NCBI GenBank assembly: GCA_036265435.1 | Contig: DATAPB010000190.1 | Coordinates: forward strand, 1 to 8,275 | Reading direction: 5' to 3' | DNA length: 8,275 nucleotides | Origin: DASUPK01 sp036265435 | GTDB lineage: Bacteria > Actinomycetota > Thermoleophilia > Solirubrobacterales > 70-9 | Shown here: piece by piece, positions 1-5,448 of the stretch | Layout of the letters: the number at the start of each line of letters is the position of its first letter | How positions within the stretch are numbered: the first letter of the stretch is position 1 | Notes under the pieces: generated by a model | Databases searched by the model: none | Seen by the model: only the letters and a program-made list of their open reading frames with translations | What the model was told of the DNA's origin: nothing | Translations under genes and position numbers: made by a program

Positions 1-1
1 C

Positions 2-238
2 ACCTCCCGCTTCGTCGGCGCGGCGCTGGGCCTGGCGGTGCTCAGCACGATCGCGGCCCACCACACGCACTCTGAGGTCGCCTCGGGCACCTCTCCGGCG
101 ACCGCGCTCACGGACGGATTCGACCTCCAGTTCGCCGTCGGAGCGATCTTCTGCCTGGTCGGTGTGCTCGCCGCGATCGTCCTGCTTCGTCCCCAGCGCG
201 CGGAGGCCGTACCCGAGGGCGTGCCCGAGCGGGCCTAG
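2..238 (+). CDS. DHA2-family MFS drug-resistance transporter, C-terminal fragment
   Basis: This is the 3' end of a gene that begins before the window; the reading frame is open from base 2 to the TAG at 236-238. The visible peptide runs TSRFVGAALGLAVLSTIAA, then a polar loop ending in ATALTDGF, then the hydrophobic segment LQFAVGAIFCLVGVLAAIVLLRP and a short acidic tail. The pattern (S/T)R.VGGALGLAVL.TIA, a loop with ALTDGF, and a last helix ending LLRP is typical of the last two transmembrane helices of 14-TM DHA2 (EmrB/QacA-type) proton-coupled exporters of the inner membrane. The substrate cannot be inferred from this part. The family assignment rests on recalled family pattern. The internal GTG at 38 is not a start. 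The gene converges on the next one, with a terminator-like hairpin between them. Confidence 0.8.
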   Translation, partial: TSRFVGAALGLAVLSTIAAHHTHSEVASGTSPATALTDGFDLQFAVGAIFCLVGVLAAIVLLRPQRAEAVPEGVPERA

Positions 239-247
239 CCCGCGGGC

Positions 248-280
248 GGCCGGGGACCGGGCTTGCGCCCGTCCCCGGCC
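248..280. terminator. bidirectional terminator-like hairpin
   Basis: The left arm GGCCGGGGACCGGGC pairs with the right arm GCCCGTCCCCGGCC around a TTGC loop, giving 14 base pairs with one bulged C. It lies between the convergent stop codons of the MFS exporter (238) and the small exported protein (288), where a shared terminator is expected. There is no T-run on either side, so it is not a classical intrinsic terminator; U-less GC hairpins of this kind are common in high-GC actinobacteria. Confidence 0.6.
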
Positions 281-287
281 CATCCCT

Positions 288-887
288 CTAGGGAAGCGTG
301 GAGCTGCTGATCGCTCCGACGGGTGTCGCCGTGATCACCTTGTTCGTGACGAATAGAGTCGCGGCTCCCGGGTTGTCACACGCGAGGGTCACCGTGCCGC
401 TGCCCGTAAACGTGTGCACCAGCAGGTTCATGATCGTGGTGTTGTTCGCCGCGTCGACTGCCTCGAGCGACCTGTCCTGGTCACCGCCGGCGTTCAGGAA
501 GCACTGGACGGCCGACTGCGCGCCGCCCTTGGCCAGCACGGCCTTCGAGTTGAGCACGTAGCTGCCGGCGGGGACCGATAGCGTCAGGACGGTGGTTTGA
601 TCTGTCGTCGCAGCGGGCACCGACGCCGCCGTGTCCTGCCTCACGGCCTGTGCGGTGCCAGCGCCACTGAGGCTTGCCTCGTTCACCTGCTGACCCGTCA
701 GGGTGTCGTCCTTGACCCGGTTGGCCTTGATCGTCTTCTTCTTGATCTTCTTGTTCGTCACCGCCTGGTTCTTGAGATCGCCGGTGCCGATGAATCCCGC
801 ACCGATCGCATAGGCGCCACCGAGCGCGACGAACAGGGCGATGACCGCGATCACCATCGCGGGTGCCCCCCTCAGCTTGTTTCGCAT
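288..887 (-). CDS. Exported or membrane-anchored protein with Lys-rich spacer repeats, function unknown
   Basis: The protein has 199 residues. Residues 1-9 are basic (MRNKLRGAP), and residues 10-30 are hydrophobic (MVIAVIALFVALGGAYAIGAG), forming a signal peptide or N-terminal anchor. Residues 38-73 are a Lys-rich, weakly repeated stretch (LKNQAVTNKKIKKKTIK, then RVKDDTLTGQQVNEASL). This architecture is frequent in secreted proteins of Thermoleophilia. Residues 95-199 look like a small beta-sandwich domain, with alternating Val/Thr strands, the segment SVPAGSYVLNSKAVL, and two cysteines (C129, C170) that could form a disulfide outside the cell. The ATG at 885-887 is chosen because AAGGAG lies about 6 bases upstream and the hydrophobic segment then sits at the N terminus. 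A longer in-frame ATG at 1040 adds 51 non-conserved-looking residues and overlaps the start of the sucC-like gene. No enzymatic motif was seen. Confidence 0.8.
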   Translation of the reverse strand: MRNKLRGAPAMVIAVIALFVALGGAYAIGAGFIGTGDLKNQAVTNKKIKKKTIKANRVKDDTLTGQQVNEASLSGAGTAQAVRQDTAASVPAATTDQTTVLTLSVPAGSYVLNSKAVLAKGGAQSAVQCFLNAGGDQDRSLEAVDAANNTTIMNLLVHTFTGSGTVTLACDNPGAATLFVTNKVITATPVGAISSSTLP

Positions 888-943
888 GTCTTCTCCTTGA
901 TTGGTCGAGACAGCCGGCCATCCATGAGCCAGCCAGTCCGACC

Positions 944-949
944 CTATTA
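944..949 (-). promoter_or_regulatory. candidate -10 element for the small exported protein
   Basis: Read on the - strand this is TAATAG within GTAATAGGGT, a plausible -10 about 57 bases upstream of the ATG at 887. No convincing TTGAC-type -35 is visible 16-18 bases further upstream, so the call is weak. In the same divergent gap (888-1038) I see no convincing + strand promoter for the sucC-like gene; TGTACT at 1005-1010 is the nearest -10-like string. Confidence 0.25.
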
Positions 950-1038
950 CGGCTCGGCGGCCGATTGGGGTTGCCGGCGAGCGAATCGCTGACCGCGACG
1001 GCTTTGTACTGTCCCGCCCGCCCCCGCGGACATCGCCC

Positions 1039-2256
1039 ATGCGCTTCTACGAGTTCGAAAGCCGCCGCATAGTCGAGCGGGCCGGAATTCCGGTCACCGA
1101 ATACGGCTTCGCCAAGACCGCCGCCGAGGCGCGCGAGGCCGCCGAGCGCATCGGCGGCCCCACCGTGATCAAGTCGCAGGTCCTGACCGGCGGTCGCATG
1201 AAGGCCGGAGGGGTCAAGTTCGCAGAAACGCCCGAGGAGGCCGAGGGCCACGCCGAGGAGATCCTGAAGCTCGAAATCAACGGCCACATGCCGGTCGGCG
1301 TGCTGGTCGACCCCAAGGCCGAGGTCGCGCAGGAGTACTACGCGGCGGTCCTCTGGGACGGCCGCGCGAAGCGTCCAATGATGCTCTTCTCCGACATGGG
1401 CGGCATCGACATCGAGGAGGTCGCGGAGAACCACCCGGACCACGTCGGCCGCGGCCACCTCTCGAACCTCCTCCCCATTCCCGACTTTCGCGCCAAGGAG
1501 GTCGTCGCCGCCGCCGGCGGATTGACCGGACGCGAACTCACCCGCGCCACCCCGGTGCTCGCTCGCCTCGCGCAACTCCAGCGCGACTACGACATGACGC
1601 TTGCCGAGGTCAACCCGCTGGCACGACTCGACGACGGCTCATTCGTCGCTCTCGATGCCCACATGGAGATGGAGGACGAGGCCGTGGGGCGCCACCGGAA
1701 AGCACTGGCCGAGCTAGGCCTCGAGCTGGAGGAGCCACGTGAGCTCTACGAGCCCTCGGAATTCGAGCGTAACGTGAAGGCGATCGACGAGGCCGACCAC
1801 CGCGGCGTGATCCAGGGCAAGGACCACGGCTTCCAGGGCAACCTCGGGCTGGTGATCGGGGCGGGCGGGGGGTCCCTCACCCTCACCGACGCGGTCCGCA
1901 GCCAGGGCGGCAGGCCGGCCAACTACGCGGAGATCGGCGGCAACCCGTCCGTGGCCAAGTCGTGCGGCCTCGCCAAGGAGGTCCTGAAGAAGGACGGCGT
2001 CGAGAAGATCGCCGTGATGATGTCGATCGTCTCGAACACCCGGGTCGACATCGTCGCCCGCGGCGTGATCAAGGCCTGCCTCGAGCTGGGCAAGGACCCC
2101 GCCGAGACGATCGCCGTCTTCCGCATACCGGGCGCCTGGGAGGAGGAGGGCGCCAAGATCCTCGGCAAGTACGGGATCGAGTTCCGCGACCGCTCCACCT
2201 CGATGTGGGAGGCCGCCGGCGAGGCCGTCGAGAAGATCCAGGGAGCGAGCGCATGA
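1039..2256 (+). CDS. sucC: Succinyl-CoA synthetase beta-like subunit (ATP-grasp, NDP-forming)
   Basis: The 405-residue length is close to canonical SucC (about 390). The N-terminal ATP-grasp part carries VIKSQV with K45, the nucleotide loop GGRMKAGGVK (51-60; E. coli has GGRGKAGGVK), and the Mg/nucleotide ligands in AEVNPL (E190, N192) and LDAH (D206). The C-terminal CoA-ligase domain has GNLGLVIGAGGG (268-279) and GGRPANYAEIGGNPS (290-304). The family makes the nucleotide-binding half of an acyl-CoA synthetase: acid + CoA + NTP gives acyl-CoA + NDP + Pi. It pairs with the alpha subunit encoded next door through an ATGA overlap. The canonical (F)GGI.RCD segment is replaced by MSIVSNTRVD (328-337), so this is a divergent branch and succinate may not be the substrate. 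The ATG at 1039 gives the standard N terminus (FYEFESRRIVERAGIP); its ribosome-binding site is poor. Confidence 0.85.
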   Translation: MRFYEFESRRIVERAGIPVTEYGFAKTAAEAREAAERIGGPTVIKSQVLTGGRMKAGGVKFAETPEEAEGHAEEILKLEINGHMPVGVLVDPKAEVAQEYYAAVLWDGRAKRPMMLFSDMGGIDIEEVAENHPDHVGRGHLSNLLPIPDFRAKEVVAAAGGLTGRELTRATPVLARLAQLQRDYDMTLAEVNPLARLDDGSFVALDAHMEMEDEAVGRHRKALAELGLELEEPRELYEPSEFERNVKAIDEADHRGVIQGKDHGFQGNLGLVIGAGGGSLTLTDAVRSQGGRPANYAEIGGNPSVAKSCGLAKEVLKKDGVEKIAVMMSIVSNTRVDIVARGVIKACLELGKDPAETIAVFRIPGAWEEEGAKILGKYGIEFRDRSTSMWEAAGEAVEKIQGASA

Positions 2257-3170
2257 GCATCCTGCTGAGCGACGACTTCACCTTCATCGTCCAGGGCATC
2301 ACCGGCCGCGAGGCGGTGAACCTCACGAGGGAGTGCCTGGACTACGGCTCCAGGGTCGTGGGCGGCGTTACGCCAGGACGCAAGGGCCGCGACGTACACG
2401 GGGTGCCGGTCTTCGACACGGTCCAGCAGTCCGTCGCCAACCACGGTGGGCCGATCGACGGCTCGGTCGTCACCGTCCCCCCCGCCTTCACCAAGGACGC
2501 CGTCCTCGAGGCGATCGAGAACGGCATCAAGCTGGTCGTCGTCGTCACCGAGCGGATCCCGCGCCGAGACGTCGCTCAGATGGTCGAGCTCGCCAACCTG
2601 CGCGGCGCCCGCATCATCGGCCCCAACTGCCTCGGCGTGATCGTCCCCGGCGTCTGCAAGATGGGCGGGATCGGCGGTCCGGCCAAGGACGCCGCAAAGG
2701 CCTACCAGCCCGGCTCGATCGGCGTCATGTCCCGTTCCGGCGGCATGACCACGGAGATCTCCTCCACCCTGACCGCCGCGGGCCTGGGCGTCTCGACCGC
2801 AGTCTCGATCGGCGGCGACGCGATCATCGGCTCGACCTACGCCGAGCTCATGCCCCTCTTCGAGGAGGACGAGCAGACGGACGCAATCGTCATCTACACC
2901 GAGCCCGGGGGCCGAATGGAGGCGGAGCTGGTCGACTGGCGCGAGGCGCACGGCTCGAAGCTCCCGATCGTCGCCTTCATGGCGGGCAAGTTCATGGACG
3001 ACGAGGAGATGAAGGGCATGAGCTTCGGCCACGCCGGCACGATCGTCGAGGGCGCCGAGGATTCCGCCACCCAGAAGATCGCGCGCCTGGAAGCCGCCGG
3101 CATTCCGGTGGTCGAGCGGATCGACGAGATCCCGGACGCCGTCAAGGAGAATCTGGGGGCGGCAGTCTGA
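2253..3170 (+). CDS. sucD: Succinyl-CoA synthetase alpha-like subunit (phosphohistidine, CoA-binding)
   Basis: The 305-residue length is close to canonical SucD (about 290). In order it shows the CoA-binding Rossmann part with VQGITGREA (13-21) and VVGGVTPGRKG (35-45), then VTERIPRRD (98-106), IIGPNCLGVIVPGVCKMG (121-138), SRSGGMTTE (160-168), and IGGDAIIGS (186-194). TEPGG follows, with E217 matching the glutamate that steadies the phosphohistidine. The active-site motif GHAGT has H260 as the residue phosphorylated during turnover. The C-terminal helix and strand region (ARLEAAGIPVVERIDEIPDAV) is typical. All catalytic residues I can place are present, so the enzyme is predicted active. The start ATG overlaps the beta-subunit stop by four bases, implying coupled translation at equal stoichiometry. 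The exact acid substrate is not fixed by sequence. Confidence 0.88.
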   Translation: MSILLSDDFTFIVQGITGREAVNLTRECLDYGSRVVGGVTPGRKGRDVHGVPVFDTVQQSVANHGGPIDGSVVTVPPAFTKDAVLEAIENGIKLVVVVTERIPRRDVAQMVELANLRGARIIGPNCLGVIVPGVCKMGGIGGPAKDAAKAYQPGSIGVMSRSGGMTTEISSTLTAAGLGVSTAVSIGGDAIIGSTYAELMPLFEEDEQTDAIVIYTEPGGRMEAELVDWREAHGSKLPIVAFMAGKFMDDEEMKGMSFGHAGTIVEGAEDSATQKIARLEAAGIPVVERIDEIPDAVKENLGAAV

Positions 3171-3430
3171 TGGCGGAAACCCAGGATTTGCAGGGCATCT
3201 TCATCGACGTCGAGGTCGACGATTCCATCGCGAACGATCCCGAGATTGCGGCCAAGCTCGAGGAGGTCTGCCCGGTCGACATCTTCGACGTCTCGGAGGA
3301 CGACGGGTCAGTCGCCATCAACCGCGAGAACCTCGACGAGTGCGTGCTCTGCAACCTCTGCGTGGAGGCCGCCCCGCCGGGCGGGGTGGTCGTCAAGAAG
3401 CTCTACGACGGCACCGAACTGCGGCGCTAG
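3170..3430 (+). CDS. Small 4Fe-4S ferredoxin-like protein, single cluster
   Basis: The protein has 86 residues and is acidic. It contains CPVDIF with C34 and later ECVLCNLCVEAAPPGG with C58, C61 and C64. In two-cluster bacterial ferredoxins, one cluster is bound by Cys 1-3 of the second motif plus the CP cysteine of the first; exactly those four cysteines are kept here. The CP cysteine of the second motif is replaced by A68 and the first CxxCxxC is absent, so one [4Fe-4S] cluster is expected. The ATG overlaps the preceding TGA (TGATG), so the gene is translationally coupled to the synthetase genes. The likely role is electron carrier or small subunit for an oxidoreductase feeding or draining the acyl-CoA pool, for example a 2-oxoacid:ferredoxin oxidoreductase; this role is inferred from context only. 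It could instead be a structural subunit. Confidence 0.75.
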   Translation: MAETQDLQGIFIDVEVDDSIANDPEIAAKLEEVCPVDIFDVSEDDGSVAINRENLDECVLCNLCVEAAPPGGVVVKKLYDGTELRR

Positions 3431-3465
3431 TCGAGAATTCGGCGCACGGGAGTAGGTTCCCCGGC

Positions 3466-4353
3466 ATGACAGCGTCCATCATTGCCCGCGACCCGAGCAC
3501 CGGCGAGCTTGGAGTGGCCGTCTTCACCGCCTGGCCGGCTGTCGGTGGGGTCGTGCCCTTCGCACAGCCCGGCGTCGGCGCGGTCGCCACCCAGTCGTTC
3601 GTGGAGATCTCGTTCGGCCCCCGGGCGCTCGAGATGCTTGCCAAGGGAGCCGGCGCCGCCCGCGCCGTCGACCAGCTGATCGCATCCGACCCGAAGCCCG
3701 CCGTGCGGCAGCTGGGCGTGCTGGCCGCAGACGGCGAATCGGCTGGATTCACCGGCGCCGGGTGCGTCCCATACGCCGGCGAGGCCACCGGGGCGGACTG
3801 CCGTTGCCAGGCGAACATGATGGCGTCCGAGGGCGTGCCCGAGGCGATGGCCGAGGCCTTCGAGGCCGCGGAGGGCGAACTTGCGCTTCGTCTGCTCGCG
3901 ACCCTCGAGGCGGGCGAAGCAGCCGGTGGTGATGTCCGTGGCCGGATGTCTGCCGCGATTCTGGCGGTGCCGTCCGAAGGCGAACCATGGCGGCGGAGCG
4001 TCGACCTGCGGGTCGACTACGACGATGATCCCCTGGCCAAGCTCTCACGGGCCCTCCAGATCGATCGCGCCTTCGACCTGCTGGACCTCGCGGAGGATCG
4101 CGCCACAGCCGGAAACTTTGATGGTGCGATGCAGGCGGGAATGGAGGCCGTCGGCCTGTCAGAGGAGAACCCGCAGCTGCTCCTCTGGCTCGGTCTGGGG
4201 GTCGCGACCGGCGACCTCGAGGCCGGCCTCGACCTGGTGCGCCGGGCCCTGGAACTGCAGCCGTCGCTGGCCGGCTTCCTCGACCGCCTCTCGGACGATG
4301 TCGTGCCCTCCGTCTCCACGGTACGGGCGCGGCTCGGCGCCAAGAAGGCCTAG
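3466..4353 (+). CDS. DUF1028 family protein (Ntn-hydrolase-like) with helical-repeat C terminus
   Basis: The protein has 295 residues. Residues 1-168 fit the DUF1028 pattern: TASIIARDPSTGELGVAVFT at the N terminus, then GGVVPFAQPGVGAVATQSF (27-45), SFGPRALEML (49-58), a DG..AGFTGAGCVPYAG stretch (89-105), QANMM (115-119), and AGGDVRGRMSAAIL (153-166). The family is regarded as N-terminal-nucleophile-hydrolase-like; T2 would become the N-terminal residue after Met removal and is the candidate nucleophile. The in vivo substrate is not established to my knowledge. Residues about 200-275 form helix pairs with TPR-like spacing (AGNFDGAMQAGMEAVGL, then NPQLLLWLGLGVATGDLEAG), ending in a basic GAKKA tail. 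The ATG at 3466 is chosen because it places T2 at the N terminus; the frame stays open upstream into the ferredoxin gene. It lies 35 bases after the ferredoxin and may share its transcript. Confidence 0.78.
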   Translation: MTASIIARDPSTGELGVAVFTAWPAVGGVVPFAQPGVGAVATQSFVEISFGPRALEMLAKGAGAARAVDQLIASDPKPAVRQLGVLAADGESAGFTGAGCVPYAGEATGADCRCQANMMASEGVPEAMAEAFEAAEGELALRLLATLEAGEAAGGDVRGRMSAAILAVPSEGEPWRRSVDLRVDYDDDPLAKLSRALQIDRAFDLLDLAEDRATAGNFDGAMQAGMEAVGLSEENPQLLLWLGLGVATGDLEAGLDLVRRALELQPSLAGFLDRLSDDVVPSVSTVRARLGAKKA

Positions 4354-4387
4354 GCGACCTCGAAGAAGGCGGCGCTAGGCTCTGCCG

Positions 4388-4885
4388 GTGGCGGAGCCGG
4401 TCCCTCCCACACCGCTGCGCGCCGCATTCGAGGCGCGCGACCACGACGCGCTCGTCGAGGCACTTTCGCCGGACGTCGTTCTCTGGTCCCCGATTTTCGA
4501 GGTGCCCTTCACCGGGCGTGACGAGGTCGGCGACCTGTTCGCCGTCCTGATGGACGAGCTCTGGCCGCTCACCTACCTCAACGAGATCCCCGGCGACCCC
4601 CACGTCCTGCACTTCACCGCCGACGTCGGGGGGAAGCGGCTCGAGGGCGTCGACCTGCTCCGTCTCGACGAGGACGGGCGCGTCACGGACATCACCGTCT
4701 TCCTGCGGCCGTTTCCCGCGGTCGCGGCCTTCCTGAGCGACACAGGGCCGAAGTTGGCCGACAAGCGCGGGGGCTCGGGCCGCGCTGCATTCCTGAAGGT
4801 CGCGGGAGCACCCGTGAGCGCGCTGATGCGCACGACGGCGGCGACCGGCCCGCGGCTGCTCGGCCTTCGGCGAAGCAAGTCGTGA
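4388..4885 (+). CDS. NTF2/SnoaL-like fold protein
   Basis: The protein has 165 residues and starts at GTG. Residues about 8-108 follow the NTF2-like (SnoaL-like) pattern: an N-terminal helix (LRAAFEARDHDALVEAL), the strand SPDVVLWSPIF, then VPFTGRDEVGDLFAVLMD, and later strands VLHFTADVGGKRLEGVDLLRLDEDGRVTDITVFLRPF. This cone-shaped fold binds small hydrophobic ligands in isomerases, dehydratases and hydrolases and also serves as a plain binding module; no catalytic residues can be assigned. Residues about 109-165 form a tail rich in Ala, Arg and Gly beyond the core domain. It lies 34 bases downstream of the DUF1028 gene, and its TGA overlaps the GTG of the HD-domain gene (GTGA), so the two proteins are probably made together. 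The function is unknown. Confidence 0.7.
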   Translation: MAEPVPPTPLRAAFEARDHDALVEALSPDVVLWSPIFEVPFTGRDEVGDLFAVLMDELWPLTYLNEIPGDPHVLHFTADVGGKRLEGVDLLRLDEDGRVTDITVFLRPFPAVAAFLSDTGPKLADKRGGSGRAAFLKVAGAPVSALMRTTAATGPRLLGLRRSKS

Positions 4886-5442
4886 CCACGGCCGAGGACC
4901 TGGTCCGCACCGACTCCGAGAGGGCGGCGCTTGCCAGGCTACGGGAGATCACCGGTCAGACGGGCGGTCCGATGGAACGGCATGGGCTCCGGGTCTTCCT
5001 GACCGCCGATCGGCTGGCCACCGCGGGGGAGGCGAAGGTCGATCGCGAGGTCCTGCTCATTGCCGGGCTGCTCCACGACATCGGGCTCTATGACGAGGCC
5101 TCGCACGGCGGTGTCTATGTGACTGAGGGCGCCGAGTTCACCGCGGACCTGCTCCGGCAGCAGGGCTGGGACGACGAACGGATCAGGCTCTGCTTCGACG
5201 CGATCGAGCGCCACCATGAGACCCGTTCCCAGTGGGATCGTGGCCCAGAGGTGGAGCTGATTCGCCGGGCCGACCTCGTCGACCTCACCTCCGGCGTCGT
5301 CACGTTCGGGCTGCCGCGCGAGTGGCTGCGCGACCTCTTCCGGTCGGTGCCGCGCGACGGGACGTACGGCACGATCGGCAAGGAGGTCGCGAAGCAACTG
5401 ATCCACCGGCCGCTGAAGTTCGCTCAGATTTTCAGGCGCTGA
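4882..5442 (+). CDS. HD-domain metal-dependent hydrolase
   Basis: The protein has 186 residues and starts at GTG inside the preceding gene (GTGA overlap). HD-superfamily ligands are in order: H34 in MERHGLRVF, H65-D66 in AGLLHDIGLYDE, H111-H112 in AIERHHETRSQ, and D131 in RRADLVDLTSG. This is the H...HD...H...D layout of metal-binding HD phosphohydrolases. The spacing and the LLHDIGL / AIERH phrases also recall the cyanamide-hydratase-like HD branch, so phosphatase activity is not certain. No signal peptide or other domain is present, so a soluble cytosolic enzyme is expected. Coupling with the NTF2-fold protein suggests they act in the same process. The substrate is unknown. The stop lies 6 bases from the stop of the convergent gene, with no room for a separate terminator. 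Confidence 0.8.
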   Translation: MTTAEDLVRTDSERAALARLREITGQTGGPMERHGLRVFLTADRLATAGEAKVDREVLLIAGLLHDIGLYDEASHGGVYVTEGAEFTADLLRQQGWDDERIRLCFDAIERHHETRSQWDRGPEVELIRRADLVDLTSGVVTFGLPREWLRDLFRSVPRDGTYGTIGKEVAKQLIHRPLKFAQIFRR

Positions 5443-5448
5443 GCTCGG

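Noticed and set aside
888..1040. N-terminal extension of the small exported protein to the ATG at 1040
   Set aside because: It would bury the signal segment behind 51 residues and overlap the sucC-like start; the ATG at 887 has a good AAGGAG site.
481..1575. Long - strand frame (about 364 codons) across the exported protein and the sucC-like gene
   Set aside because: It is a shadow of two well-supported genes in other frames, with Arg/Gly/Asp-rich composition and no domain.
1962..2252. Upstream extension of the sucD-like frame
   Set aside because: The extension is Arg-rich out-of-frame translation of sucC-like DNA; the ATG at 2253 gives the canonical SucD N terminus and an ATGA overlap.
1923..3032. 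Long - strand frame opposite the synthetase genes
   Set aside because: It lies antisense to the clearly conserved SucC/SucD-like proteins; high-GC coding DNA commonly leaves such frames open.
3340..3465. Upstream extension of the DUF1028 frame
   Set aside because: It translates ferredoxin DNA in another frame; the family motif begins right at the ATG at 3466.
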